Shown piece by piece: positions 52,959 to 63,160 of a DNA stretch of 64,000 bases. The DNA is from an uncultured Eggerthella sp. GTDB lineage: Bacteria > Actinomycetota > Coriobacteriia > Coriobacteriales > Eggerthellaceae. The notes under the pieces are model-generated. The model was not told the origin of the DNA. It did not search any database and saw only the letters and a program-made list of their open reading frames with translations. Within the stretch, counting starts at the first letter, position 1. Each line of letters starts with the position of its first letter. The position numbers and the translations under genes were made by a program. The stretch is taken from assembly GCA_900542525.1 (NCBI GenBank), contig UQNZ01000004.1, positions 1 to 64,000 of the forward strand, read 5' to 3'.

Positions 52959-53864
52959 TCATTGCTGGCCATGCGACGATCCATGGTTGGCACCGTATCC
53001 TGCACCCGCACCATGGCCTTGCCCATTCCCCATACCCCTGTGGGCTCCATTGTTGCCATACTGCCCCTGACTAGACCCTGTTCTTCCATCCACCGTGCAC
53101 TCGGCAATACGATCATGCAGCTCACGCATGGACATACGAGAGCATTCTTCAAGTGTAATATCGGGATCCAATTCGACCAACTCGACCGCTGCGACATACC
53201 GCCCGCAGCCCATACCATGGCTGTGGGCCTCGTCATAGAATTGCTGATTCGCAGCGTTGCACGAACTCTGGCAAGGAACGCTTGCAAGCCACGCTTCGCT
53301 CGCATCGATCAGAGCCTGCTCTTGAGCTTGATCTTGAGAGGATACGCTCACTGCAACGAATGCATCTTCCTCGAAATAAGGAGCAAGCGCATCGCTTTCA
53401 GCTAGTGTTTTCAGCGCCTGTTCATAAGACATACCCTCAAGAGAAACGTTTGAGAGCACCTCTGCTCCATCGTCATTGATGCCTTCAGAGCTTACTACCT
53501 TTCCCGACTGGTCCAGTTTTAGCTGGATCGAAGGATTTATGTCTATGTCCACGAACGCCGTAGGTTCAAGGATCTCTTCTACTGTTTCATGTTGAGGAAT
53601 AGCAAAGAGCGCAGCCGCCACAATGAGGCATGCAGCTAGTGCTCCACTCAAGATCGCCATGGTTTTTCGGCGCTTCAGCCTCTTGAAAGATGGCTTGATG
53701 ACAGGAGTCTCTTCTTCTGCGCTCGATAAGACTGATCGATCCGCATGCGTTTCAGCAGATGGGCGGTCAAGGACGTAATCGAGTGTCTGCTGCTTTACCG
53801 CATGAGGCAGCTCGATGCTATCAAAGCCAGCTTTGACCTGCTCTTCCAGCTCATGATCTCTCAT
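52959..53864 (-). CDS. RsgI-like membrane anti-sigma factor
   Basis: A 301-residue single-pass protein. Residues 1-65 form a cytoplasmic sigma-binding part; the membrane segment is about 69-90 (AILSGALAACLIVAAALF). The extracellular part begins AFVDIDINPSIQLKLD, the hallmark of RsgI-type domains. The tail has several cysteines (PCQSSCNAAN, HGMGCGRY) and ends in a Gly/His-rich segment, which may bind metal. It is coupled to the ECF sigma gene by a 4-bp overlap and would hold that sigma factor until a signal arrives. Confidence 0.82.
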   Translation of the reverse strand: MRDHELEEQVKAGFDSIELPHAVKQQTLDYVLDRPSAETHADRSVLSSAEEETPVIKPSFKRLKRRKTMAILSGALAACLIVAAALFAIPQHETVEEILEPTAFVDIDINPSIQLKLDQSGKVVSSEGINDDGAEVLSNVSLEGMSYEQALKTLAESDALAPYFEEDAFVAVSVSSQDQAQEQALIDASEAWLASVPCQSSCNAANQQFYDEAHSHGMGCGRYVAAVELVELDPDITLEECSRMSMRELHDRIAECTVDGRTGSSQGQYGNNGAHRGMGNGQGHGAGAGYGANHGSSHGQQ

Positions 53865-54352
53865 GACAGCGCCTCCTTCAGCATCTTCTTTCCGCGCGCG
53901 ATCCAGGAATAGACCGTGTTTATGGGAGCATCTACCATCTCTGCGATCTCTGGCGCGGTATAGCCTTCATAAAGCGACAGAAAAAGAGGAAGGCGCGGCG
54001 GATCATCCAATGAGCGAAATGCCTCCATGATCTCTAAATGCTGTGATTCTTTTGGGTCTTCATTCACTGAAAACTCCCAGCGTGAGCTCTCGGTTTCCTG
54101 ATCGAACGAATGGTCTTTGCGATGTGCTGCGCGCAGCATGTCACGACACACATTGGACGACACCTTGATGAGCCAGGCCTTGCGATGCTCGTCGTCTCGA
54201 AAATCCGTCGACTCGGCAAGCGCATACTTCAAAAATGTCTCCTGAAAGGCATCTTGTGCGTCATGGCCATGTCGGAAGAAAGTGACGCATACGCGCCACA
54301 CCGTCGACCCAAAGGTGTCTATCGCTCTTTCGATGTCGTCGTTCTTGCGCAC
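53861..54352 (-). CDS. ECF sigma factor
   Basis: A 163-residue sigma-70 family protein with region 2 (about 12-80: DAFQETFLKYALAE, then HRKAWLIKVSSNVCRD) and region 4 (about 105-160: LDDPPRLPLFLSLYEGYTA, PEIAEMVDAPINTVYSW). It lacks other domains, as expected for the ECF group. The anti-sigma gene follows with an overlap. Its regulon is unknown; autoregulation is usual in such pairs. Confidence 0.9.
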   Translation of the reverse strand: MRKNDDIERAIDTFGSTVWRVCVTFFRHGHDAQDAFQETFLKYALAESTDFRDDEHRKAWLIKVSSNVCRDMLRAAHRKDHSFDQETESSRWEFSVNEDPKESQHLEIMEAFRSLDDPPRLPLFLSLYEGYTAPEIAEMVDAPINTVYSWIARGKKMLKEALS

Positions 54353-54539
54353 ATCATGCCTTTTCGCTCGTACTCGCTATCAGAAATGAAGATCTCTTCA
54401 TGAGATAACCTTCCTCTTATGCTGTCTCTCTTCTCTTAACACGATTCAGCGCTACAAATCCTTGCAAAAAAGAAGAAAAGTCAAAAAAGGAAGGGTTTTA
54501 CCTCTGTTATCGATGCTGCTCCTGTGTTCGTATAGGAAC

Positions 54540-55169
54540 TTAGAGTGCCGCTGAAGACGAAACAGGGTTGACAGAACCACCGAAGGTGACAGGAGCTTCG
54601 AAATATTCCGCATCAAGCGTCGGGATCATCTCATCGGTCGAGCGAACAGAAGACACTTCGCGCTCCGCACCCGCAAAGTCGATCAGTGCCGCGCTCACGG
54701 CCGCCCAAGGACTCTCATCAAGCTGGAGCTCTCGATCGATCTTGCGAATAGGCTCGATCGTGCTCTCGAGCCAAAGCTTGGCATCTTCACGCTCGAGCCC
54801 TGCAATGAACTCAAGGAACACGGGCAAATGATCTGGCAATTCAGTGGTGGTCAGATCGAGTCCATGCTCTTTGTAGAGCCTGTTCAACTCCACCATCACA
54901 TGTCCTCTATCGCGTGAATCCCCTTGCGTGTGCTCGAAGAGGTTCAGGCTCGCGTGCTTGCCGATATCGAAAGTTGACACATAAGCGGACTGAAGTGAGG
55001 TAAGGTCGGTCCTTTCGATCCATGTGACAAGCTCATTCAACTGCTTCTTCGACTCTCCACTCAGCTCCTCGCTCTTCTGCAGCACCTCGTTGATCTCGGG
55101 AAGGCTTTCCAAAAGATCGTTATCTGGATAGAGCAAAAGACAGGCAAGAGCTTTCAATTCCCAGATCAT
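54540..55169 (-). CDS. narJ: Nitrate reductase chaperone NarJ
   Basis: A 209-residue all-helical TorD/NarJ family chaperone. The start MIWELKALACLLLYPDNDL and the central FEHTQGDSRDRGHVM, ending DHLPVFLEFI, are diagnostic of NarJ. It binds apo-NarG and allows molybdenum cofactor and Fe-S insertion. In E. coli it lies between narH and narI; here it is divergent from narK-narGHI, so its level could be set separately. Confidence 0.9.
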   Translation of the reverse strand: MIWELKALACLLLYPDNDLLESLPEINEVLQKSEELSGESKKQLNELVTWIERTDLTSLQSAYVSTFDIGKHASLNLFEHTQGDSRDRGHVMVELNRLYKEHGLDLTTTELPDHLPVFLEFIAGLEREDAKLWLESTIEPIRKIDRELQLDESPWAAVSAALIDFAGAEREVSSVRSTDEMIPTLDAEYFEAPVTFGGSVNPVSSSAAL

Positions 55170-55474
55170 AGTACGGTCCTTTCACATGCACACAGGTGCT
55201 CGTCTCTAGAAAACAGCGTTCGATTCATTATAGGCAACCTCAACCGAAGAACGAATGAGCATCCAAGCTCGTAGGGCACAAGGTCTCACATGAAAACGCA
55301 GGCGAGCAGCATAGGTAACAAGTGACTAACAAAAGACCTACAGAAAGATTAGAACAATTTATCATGCACTGTTGAATAAACAAGATTCGGTATGCTCATG
55401 GAGGATTTATGTAGACGGCATTTCAACCGCTCTTCTTGCGGCCGTTGCATTCACTAAGAATGGAAGTGATCGCC
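55170..55474. other. Divergent narJ-narK promoter region
   Basis: About 305 bp separate the divergent narJ and narK. TTGAATAAACAAG near 55372 is faintly FNR-like but does not meet the consensus; no firm promoter is called. Confidence 0.3.
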
Positions 55475-56767
55475 ATGAAAGCAGATATTAAAGAATGGGA
55501 TCCCGAAGACCCGAAGAAATGGGACAAGCGATTGGCTTGGACCACGGTCTGGATCTCCACCTTCTCGTTGACCTTCGGCTTTTGCGCCTGGTATCTCGTG
55601 CCTTCACTGGCGCCCCACCTGAACGCCATTGGTTTTCATCTTGATGCAAGCCAGCTCTATTGGCTCGTGGCGATGGTGGGCCTCTCAGCAGGCACCTTGC
55701 GTATCTTATGGACCTTCCTACCGCCCTTAATGGGCACACGCAAGCTGGTCTTCATGTCGACCATCTTGCTGCTCATTCCACTGGGGTGCTGGATATATGC
55801 AGTATCGAACCCCGGACTTCCCTTCGAAGTGTTGATGCTGTTCGCCTTCCTCGCTGGCATCGGCGGCGGTACGTTCTCGGGACTCATGGCGTCCACGAAC
55901 TATTACTTCCCGAAGAACAAGCGCGGTTTTGCACTCGGTGTTCAAGGCGGCTTATCCGATTTCGGCACCTCGCTCGTTCAATTCATAACGCCGATCGTCA
56001 TCACGTTCTCCGTATTCGGGATCTTAGGCTCTCCGCAGCATGAGGTCGTAGCAGGTCAGGTGAAAGAGGTCTGGCTTCAAAATGCAGGTTGGATATGGGT
56101 CCCGCTCGTAGTGATCCTCTCCATCCTGGCCATCGTCTTGCTGCGTTCGGTCCCGGTTACCGCGAACTTCAAAACGCAATTCTCCATCTTCAAGAGCAAG
56201 CACACCTGGTTTATGACGCTGTTCTACTACGGAACGTTCGCCACCTTCGCAGGTTTGGGCGCACATTTCGCACTGATGGGCGATGGCGTATTCAATCACA
56301 TCGAAGGCGCCCCTTCCGCTATCGCCTTCGCATGGGTCGGTCCTGCCATCGGTGCTCTTTCTCGTGTTGGTGCAGGCAAAGTATCGGACAAGATCCGTGG
56401 TGGACGCGTTACCACGATCATGGCTGCTGCAGTGATCATCGGCCTCATCTTCCTGTGCGTCTACAAGCCCGACTCAGTTATGGGTTGCTGGATCTGGATG
56501 ATCGCGATGTGGTGGGTCTTCTTCTGGACAGGATGCGGCAACGCCTCCACTACCCAGCAGATGGCCGTGCTCTTCCCGCCCGTTCAAGGTGGTGCGGTGG
56601 TTGGATGGACTTCCGCCATCGGAGCATACGGACCCTTCACCATCGGCATTCTGCTCGCATCCACAAGCCCGCTGGTTATGTTCGCAGTATCCGCGGTCAT
56701 ATTTGCTGCCATCTTGGCGATCAACATCTTCTTCTATGACAGGAAGAATGCGCCAAACCGCTGCTAG
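55475..56767 (+). CDS. narK: NarK-type nitrate/nitrite transporter
   Basis: A 430-residue MFS carrier with 12 membrane segments. The start at 55475 has GGAAG upstream. DWDPE-like DIKEWDPEDPKKWDKR leads into the first helix; GGGTFSGLMASTNYYFPKNKRGFALGVQGG (quoted in parts: GGGTFSGLMAST, FALGVQGGLSDFG) is the nitrate signature region, and a second Gly-rich motif is WTGCGNASTTQQ. It imports nitrate and/or exports nitrite. It lies directly upstream of narG. Confidence 0.9.
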   Translation: MKADIKEWDPEDPKKWDKRLAWTTVWISTFSLTFGFCAWYLVPSLAPHLNAIGFHLDASQLYWLVAMVGLSAGTLRILWTFLPPLMGTRKLVFMSTILLLIPLGCWIYAVSNPGLPFEVLMLFAFLAGIGGGTFSGLMASTNYYFPKNKRGFALGVQGGLSDFGTSLVQFITPIVITFSVFGILGSPQHEVVAGQVKEVWLQNAGWIWVPLVVILSILAIVLLRSVPVTANFKTQFSIFKSKHTWFMTLFYYGTFATFAGLGAHFALMGDGVFNHIEGAPSAIAFAWVGPAIGALSRVGAGKVSDKIRGGRVTTIMAAAVIIGLIFLCVYKPDSVMGCWIWMIAMWWVFFWTGCGNASTTQQMAVLFPPVQGGAVVGWTSAIGAYGPFTIGILLASTSPLVMFAVSAVIFAAILAINIFFYDRKNAPNRC

Positions 56768-56862
56768 GAAAGACCGTTTCAGCGTCAGGGCTTCATGCCA
56801 AGAACAACATCCACGTGCTCGATCAGCATTCACCGCCCGAGCCATGATGAATAGGGGTTCAT

Positions 56863-59800
56863 ATGTCGAAATTCACCGAAGGTTCACTGTTCTTCAAGAA
56901 GCGCGTTGGGAGCTACGCCGACGGTTGGGGCGAAGTCACCGACGAGAACCGCAACTGGGAAGATGCCTATCGTGATCGTTGGGCGCACGACAAGATCGTA
57001 CGTTCCACCCATGGTGTCAACTGCACGGGATCGTGCAGTTGGAAGATCTACGTGAAGGACGGCATCGTCACGTGGGAAACCCAGCAAACCGACTATCCCC
57101 CTACTCCTTGCGGCGTTCCGAATCATGAGCCGCGTGGGTGCCCGCGTGGCGCAGGATATTCGTGGTACCTCTACAGCGCAGCGCGCGTCAAGCACCCTCT
57201 CATCCGCGCCCAACTTCGCGATGCATGGCGTCGTGAGCGTGCGCATCATGAACCACTTGAAGCCTGGAAGCGCATCGTTGAAGACCCCCAAACGCGCGAA
57301 AGCTACGTGAAGGTTCGTGGCCTTGGCGACCTGGTTCGCACAAGCTGGGATGAGGCGACCGAGATCATAGCGGCCGCCAACCTCTACACGATCGAGAAGT
57401 ATGGCCCCGACCGCATCGCTGGCTTCTCGCCGATCCCAGGCTATTCCATGGTGTCCTATGGCGCCGGCATTCGCTATCTATCGCTTATCGGAGCAACGCC
57501 CCTTTCGTTCTACGACTGGTATTGCGACCTTCCCCCCTCGTCACCTCAAACCTTCGGAGAGCAAACGGATGTGCCTGAGTCGGAAGCATGGTATTACTCC
57601 AACTACATCATCTGCTGGGGTACGAACATCTCCATGACGCGAACGCCCGATGCGCACTTCATGATCGAAGCACGCTATAACGGCACGAAGCTCGTTAACA
57701 TCTGCCCCGATTACTGCGAAAGCACGAAGGACGCAGACTGGTGGCTGCACCCCAAGCAAGGAACCGATGCTGCTCTTGCTCTCGCGATGAACTTCGTGAT
57801 CTTCAAGGAATTTCACCTCGATCATCCTGATCCCTACTTCACTGATTACGTACGGAAGTTCACCGATCTTCCCATGCTGGTCTGCCTCGACAAGCGTGCT
57901 GGCAAAGAGGCCTACATGGCAGGGCGCACGCTGCGCGCGAGCGACCTTGAAGCTTATGCTCAGGCAGGCAATAGCCAGTGGAAGACGGTTGTATGGGATG
58001 AGATGAGCGATGCCCCTGCCGTACCGCAAGGCTCGATCGGATATCGATGGGAGCAGGAAGCGAACGAAGATGAAGGCAAATGGAACACCCTTGAAATCGA
58101 CGGAGAGACCGGCAAGGACATCCACCCGCGCTTGAGCTTCATCGATTCCTCAGACGAAGTGGTTGCGCTGAACGTCCCCTATTTCGGCGATGAGAGCATC
58201 CCGCTGTTCCCTGGCAATACCGATGATGGCCCCGTGCTCGAGCGCGCAGTGCCCGTGAAGCGCATCAAGACAACCGAAAGAGAAGTCCTGGTCACAACGG
58301 TCTTCGATCTCTTCGGCGCATTCTTAGGCATCGACCGCGGCATCGGCGGTCAAGTGGCCAAGGGCGAGATGGACAATGTACCGTTCACGCCCCGTTGGCA
58401 GCAAGACATAACCGGCGTGCGCGCGGAAGACGTGATACGCCTCGCTCGAGAATTCGCAACCGCAGCTTCCACCACCAAAGGCAGAGCATGCGTGCTCATG
58501 GGCGCCGGGCTCAACCAGTGGTATCAGACCGACAATGCCTATCGTGGCATCATGAACATCCTTATGCTCTGCGGAACGGTGGGTGTTCCAGGAGGCGGCT
58601 GGTGCCATTACGTTGGTCAGGAGAAGATCCGCCCTGAAGCCGGATGGACAGAATTCTCGTTCGCACAGGATTGGGTCCCTGCCTCGCGCCAGATGAACGC
58701 AACCAGCTACTTCTATGAGCATACCGATCAGTGGCGCTATGAGCGCATGCCGCTTTCTTATATGCGCTCGCCTCTTGCCGATGCAAAGCGCTATAGCGGG
58801 ACTTATATAGACTGCAATCTCCAGAGCGTGAAGATGGGATGGCTCCCCACCGCTCCACAGCTCGATGTCAACCCCATCAACATCGCTGAAAAAGCAAAAG
58901 CAAGTGGCCAAACGACACAAGACTATCTTGTCGATGCGCTCAAGAACGGCGAAGTCCACTTCAGCCTCGAAGACCTCGATGAGCCCTTCAATTGGCCGCG
59001 CAACCTCTTCGTCTGGCGCTCGAACATCTTGGGTTCCTCCGGCAAAGGGCAGGAATACTTCCTCAAGCATCTTATGGGTGCCCAAGACGGCATTGTCGGC
59101 GAAGATCTTTCCGCCGAAGAAGAGGACCTCATGCCCGAGCTCATCAAATGGAGAGAGGCTCCCGTTGGCAAGCTCGACCTTCTGGTCAATCTCGATTTCC
59201 GCATGTCTACCACGAGTCTCTATTCGGATATCGTGCTTCCCGCAGCATCGTTCTACGAGAAGAACGACATCAACACAACGGATATGCATAGCTTCATCCA
59301 TCCGTTCGTGAAGGCTGTTTCATGCCCCTGGGAGGCCAAGAGCGATTGGGAGATCTTCGAGCTGCTTGCCAAGCGTATCTCGCAGATCGGCGGGGCTTAC
59401 CCTGAGCGCTTCGGCTCCGTGAAGGATGTGCTCCTCACACCACTCGGCCACGATACAGCGTCCGAATTGGGACAGCCGCTCGAGGTGAAGCGCTGGTACG
59501 AAGGCGAATGTGATCTCGTGCCTGGCAAGACCGCCCCGCATATCGTTGAAGTGGAACGCAACTACGCCAACATCCACGATATGTTCTGTTCGGTAGGTCC
59601 ACGCCTCTCGGAGCATGGCGGCGGCAATCGCGGTATCAAATGGGGTCTCGATCAGGAGATCAAAGAGCTGGGCGAACTGAATGGCACGATGAAAGAAGGT
59701 GTTGCCCAAGGTCGTCCAAAGATGGACTCCGATATCGCAGCAGCCAATATGATCATGCGCGTCTCTCCTGAAACCAACGGCAGTCTTGCCTACAACAGCT

Positions 59801-60651
59801 GGGATTTCGTCGAGAAGCAAAGCGGCGTTCCCTGCAAGCAACTCTCTGAAGAGCATCGAGGCGACAAGCTCACCTTCTTCGACCTTCAGATCCAATCGCG
59901 CAAGACCTTTACGGCGCCCGATTGGTCAGGCACTGAAAACGACGAGATTCCCTACATCGCGTTTTGGCAGAACATCAACCTGAACCTTCCCTGGCGAACG
60001 CTCACCGGAAGGCAGCATTTCTATCAAGATCACGAATGGATGCGCGCATTTGGCCAGGAATTCCCGCAATACCGCCCACCTGCAGACCAGCGAGCATTGG
60101 CTGGCTATCAGCATGCCGCCGATAACGGGCATCCCACCATCATGCTCAACTTCACGACGGTCCACCAGAAATGGGGCATCCATTCGACCTATTACGACAA
60201 TGAACGCATGCTCTCCCTTTCACGAGGAGGCCCCACCATCTGGCTCAACGACAGGGATGCGAAAGCAGCCGGCATCGAAGATAACGATTGGGTCGAATTC
60301 TGGAATGCCAACGGTGCGATGGTGACACGCGCCATCCTCACCTCACGCATGCCAGAAGGCCTCTCGATCCTTCAGCATGCGACCGAGAAGATCATGAACA
60401 CGCCAGCTTCGAAGGTCACAGGCATTCGCGGTGGCGATCATAATTCTCCGACACGTGTTGTGATCAACCCGACGCACATGATCGGCGGCTATGCACAGCT
60501 CTCGTTCCACCTGAACTACTATGGGACCATTTGCCCGAATCGCGATGATTTCATCTGGCTCCATAAGCTCGATTCTGTCGAGTGGCTCGATGAAGAAGCC
60601 GAGACAGAAGCCGATATTTTGACCAAGCGCATCGTCGCGAAAGACTGCTAG
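56863..60651 (+). CDS. narG: Respiratory nitrate reductase alpha subunit
   Basis: A 1262-residue molybdoenzyme. The Fe-S ligands H50, C54, C58 and C93 are in THGVNCTGSCSW and RGCPRGA, and the Mo ligand D222 lies in YDWYCDLPPSSP, all at or near the E. coli NarG positions. The molybdenum cofactor loops and SDIVLPAASFYEKND match too. It reduces nitrate to nitrite, here in the cytoplasm-facing membrane complex: the N-terminus shows no Tat motif. Start at 56863 with a weak RBS (AGGGG). Confidence 0.95.
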   Translation: MSKFTEGSLFFKKRVGSYADGWGEVTDENRNWEDAYRDRWAHDKIVRSTHGVNCTGSCSWKIYVKDGIVTWETQQTDYPPTPCGVPNHEPRGCPRGAGYSWYLYSAARVKHPLIRAQLRDAWRRERAHHEPLEAWKRIVEDPQTRESYVKVRGLGDLVRTSWDEATEIIAAANLYTIEKYGPDRIAGFSPIPGYSMVSYGAGIRYLSLIGATPLSFYDWYCDLPPSSPQTFGEQTDVPESEAWYYSNYIICWGTNISMTRTPDAHFMIEARYNGTKLVNICPDYCESTKDADWWLHPKQGTDAALALAMNFVIFKEFHLDHPDPYFTDYVRKFTDLPMLVCLDKRAGKEAYMAGRTLRASDLEAYAQAGNSQWKTVVWDEMSDAPAVPQGSIGYRWEQEANEDEGKWNTLEIDGETGKDIHPRLSFIDSSDEVVALNVPYFGDESIPLFPGNTDDGPVLERAVPVKRIKTTEREVLVTTVFDLFGAFLGIDRGIGGQVAKGEMDNVPFTPRWQQDITGVRAEDVIRLAREFATAASTTKGRACVLMGAGLNQWYQTDNAYRGIMNILMLCGTVGVPGGGWCHYVGQEKIRPEAGWTEFSFAQDWVPASRQMNATSYFYEHTDQWRYERMPLSYMRSPLADAKRYSGTYIDCNLQSVKMGWLPTAPQLDVNPINIAEKAKASGQTTQDYLVDALKNGEVHFSLEDLDEPFNWPRNLFVWRSNILGSSGKGQEYFLKHLMGAQDGIVGEDLSAEEEDLMPELIKWREAPVGKLDLLVNLDFRMSTTSLYSDIVLPAASFYEKNDINTTDMHSFIHPFVKAVSCPWEAKSDWEIFELLAKRISQIGGAYPERFGSVKDVLLTPLGHDTASELGQPLEVKRWYEGECDLVPGKTAPHIVEVERNYANIHDMFCSVGPRLSEHGGGNRGIKWGLDQEIKELGELNGTMKEGVAQGRPKMDSDIAAANMIMRVSPETNGSLAYNSWDFVEKQSGVPCKQLSEEHRGDKLTFFDLQIQSRKTFTAPDWSGTENDEIPYIAFWQNINLNLPWRTLTGRQHFYQDHEWMRAFGQEFPQYRPPADQRALAGYQHAADNGHPTIMLNFTTVHQKWGIHSTYYDNERMLSLSRGGPTIWLNDRDAKAAGIEDNDWVEFWNANGAMVTRAILTSRMPEGLSILQHATEKIMNTPASKVTGIRGGDHNSPTRVVINPTHMIGGYAQLSFHLNYYGTICPNRDDFIWLHKLDSVEWLDEEAETEADILTKRIVAKDC

Positions 60652-60679
60652 CCCGAAGCACAAGGAGGAAGACGCTACT

Positions 60680-62278
60680 ATGAAGATACGCGCTCAAGTT
60701 ACGATGGTCTTGAACCTCGATAAGTGCATCGGATGCCATACCTGTTCGGTCACCTGCAAGAATGTATGGACGAACCGCCCAGGCATGGAATACGTCTGGT
60801 TCAACAATGTCGAGACGAAGCCGAGCACCGGTTACCCGAAGCAATGGGAAGATCAGGACAGATGGAAGGGTGGCTGGCAGGTCAAGAACGGGAAGCTGCA
60901 GCTGAAACGCGGACCTCGTTCGTGGCTCTTAGCCGGGATCTTCAGCAATGGACTGCTACCGACCATCGATGAATACTACGAACCTTATACCTTCGATTAC
61001 CAGAAGCTGCAGAAGGCGCCTCTCATGAAAACGGCACCTACCGCCCAGCCGATCAGCTACATAACAGGCGAGGTAATGGACAAGATCGAGGGCAGTGCAG
61101 CCTGGGAAGATGATCTTGGCGGCGTAGACGTTGAAGCGGTAGAGGACATCAATCTCAAGGGCGTTCAGCGCGAGATCTACGCGCAATATGCGAATACATT
61201 CATGTTCTACCTTCCTCGCCTTTGCAACCATTGTCTGAATCCTGGCTGCGTAGCAAGCTGTCCGTCAGGCTCCATTTACAAGCGTGAAGAGGACGGCATC
61301 GTCTTGGTCGACCAGGATAAATGTCGTGGCTGGCGCATGTGCATGACCGGTTGCCCGTATAAGAAGGTCTACTACAACTGGTCGAGCGGAAAAGCAGAGA
61401 AATGCATCTTCTGCTATCCCCGTATCGAGAGCGGATGCCCGACCGTGTGCTCTGAATCATGCACAGGGCGCATTCGCTATGTGGGGGTCGTTCTCTATGA
61501 TGCCGACAAGATCAAAGAACTCGCGAGTACCGAAAATGATGCAGACCTCTACGAAGCGCAGCGCAATGTTTTTCTCGATCCATTCAATCTCGATGTCATC
61601 GAAGAAGCACGCGCTGAAGGCATATCGGATGAATGGATAACAGCAGCGCAGAACTCACCCGTGCGCAAGCTCATCGAATGGGGGCTCGCCTTCCCCATGC
61701 ATCCCGAATACCGCACGCTTCCGATGGTCTGGTACGTTCCTCCCCTTTCGCCGATCGCGAACGCCATCGATGCAGGAAAGCTCTCGATGGATGGCATATT
61801 GCCGAAAGCGGAGGACTTGAGGATCCCGATCCAGTATCTTGCCAACCTCCTTGCCGGCGGGAACACCCAGGTCGTCCAAGATGCTCTGTCGCGTTTGCTG
61901 CTCATGCGCTCCATAGTGAGGCACTACAGCGATTCTGCTGGCCTCGAACAGTATTTGAAGAGCGAATTGCCGCTCGATGCCATCAAAGAAGCTCCCGAGA
62001 TCGACGAGCTTCGCGCGCTCGGTCTTACGCCTGAAGACGTTTGCGAGATGCATTCACTGCTTGCCATTGCAAACTACGAGGATCGCTTCGTGATACCTAC
62101 CGCCAACCGCAACCACGAGGCAAGCGTCCTTAAGCAGGGTGAACAAGGTATGAACATGGGCGGCGGACGCGATCAGCGTTATCGCGCTTCGAAGATCTTC
62201 GGAGGTCCGATGGATAGGAAGATCTCACCTACGTTCAAGGATTATGAAGTAGCCACAAAGCCAAGGAAGCAGAAGTGA
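60680..62278 (+). CDS. narH: Respiratory nitrate reductase beta subunit
   Basis: A 532-residue four-cluster ferredoxin. Cysteine groups are CIGCHTCSVTCKN near the start, then CNHCLNPGCVASCP, CRGWRMCMTGCP (Trp replaces a Cys, which marks the 3Fe-4S site in NarH) and CIFCYPRIESGCPTVC. It relays electrons from NarI hemes to NarG. AAGGAGG precedes the ATG. It overlaps narI by 4 bp. Confidence 0.95.
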   Translation: MKIRAQVTMVLNLDKCIGCHTCSVTCKNVWTNRPGMEYVWFNNVETKPSTGYPKQWEDQDRWKGGWQVKNGKLQLKRGPRSWLLAGIFSNGLLPTIDEYYEPYTFDYQKLQKAPLMKTAPTAQPISYITGEVMDKIEGSAAWEDDLGGVDVEAVEDINLKGVQREIYAQYANTFMFYLPRLCNHCLNPGCVASCPSGSIYKREEDGIVLVDQDKCRGWRMCMTGCPYKKVYYNWSSGKAEKCIFCYPRIESGCPTVCSESCTGRIRYVGVVLYDADKIKELASTENDADLYEAQRNVFLDPFNLDVIEEARAEGISDEWITAAQNSPVRKLIEWGLAFPMHPEYRTLPMVWYVPPLSPIANAIDAGKLSMDGILPKAEDLRIPIQYLANLLAGGNTQVVQDALSRLLLMRSIVRHYSDSAGLEQYLKSELPLDAIKEAPEIDELRALGLTPEDVCEMHSLLAIANYEDRFVIPTANRNHEASVLKQGEQGMNMGGGRDQRYRASKIFGGPMDRKISPTFKDYEVATKPRKQK

Positions 62279-63054
62279 TGACTATGGATACGGATCTTAC
62301 ACATCTTCTCTATTTCATTGCTTATCAGGTATTTCCCTATGTGGTCATCACGGTTTGGCTGGTGGGAAGCTTCATCCGCTTCCTCACGCATCCCTACACC
62401 GTGAAGAGCCAGAGCTCGGAGCTTCTGGGTGGCAAGAAAGAGATCAATTGGGGGGCGCGGTTCTTCCACGTCGGCGTTATCGGGTTGCTCTTCGGACACC
62501 TGTTCGGGCTGTTCGTACCCAAGCAATTCCTTCTGGATTTCGGCATCACACCACAAATGACCCAAGTGCTCGAGATCGTTGCGGGCGGTGCCTGCGCAGT
62601 CCTCTGCCTTATTGGCATCACGCTGATGATTCACCGACGCATCACGAACCCGCGTATTCGCAAAACCTCACGCCCAAGCGATTGGCTCGTTTTGGTGGTA
62701 GTTGGCGCAGTGCTCATCATGGGCGCAACGAGCGTGGTCAACGCAGCGCTTTACGACAAATCAGGCGAAGGGCTCTTGGACTTCGTGAATTGGGCCATCG
62801 CTTTGGTCACGCTTCAGCCTGATGCCTACACGCATCTGATCGATGCGGCAACCCCGCAGAAGATCCATATCTTCATCGGCCTTTGCGTCTTCCTTATCGT
62901 TCCCTTCACCAGGCTGATACACATCTGGAGCGGATATGCATCGCCAATCTATCTCTTGAGGAACATGCAGAAGATGCGCATGAACGGCGCCCCCATGGGA
63001 AGCGATCGGCCTCTCGATCGCCCGGTGCGCAGCAGAGAACGAGAGCTGGAATGA
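62275..63054 (+). CDS. narI: Respiratory nitrate reductase gamma subunit
   Basis: A 259-residue membrane b-type cytochrome with five membrane helices. Heme-ligand histidines are probably those in ARFFHVGVIGLLFGHLFG and in KIHIFIGLCVF and RLIHIWSG, matching the NarI pattern. It oxidises menaquinol at the membrane and passes electrons to NarH. The C-terminus is longer and more basic than usual (RPVRSRERELE). Confidence 0.93.
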   Translation: MMTMDTDLTHLLYFIAYQVFPYVVITVWLVGSFIRFLTHPYTVKSQSSELLGGKKEINWGARFFHVGVIGLLFGHLFGLFVPKQFLLDFGITPQMTQVLEIVAGGACAVLCLIGITLMIHRRITNPRIRKTSRPSDWLVLVVVGAVLIMGATSVVNAALYDKSGEGLLDFVNWAIALVTLQPDAYTHLIDAATPQKIHIFIGLCVFLIVPFTRLIHIWSGYASPIYLLRNMQKMRMNGAPMGSDRPLDRPVRSRERELE

Positions 63055-63160
63055 TCCTGCAAAAACCGCTTCGGTGGTTTCACTGCGGTTTCACTGATGG
63101 ACTGCTCGGCACGTACCCGCAGGCAGTTCACTCCAGTTGAGAGAAGGAAAGGACTTGACC

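Noticed and set aside
58324..59301. Long minus-strand ORF (325 codons)
   Set aside because: Antisense shadow of narG.
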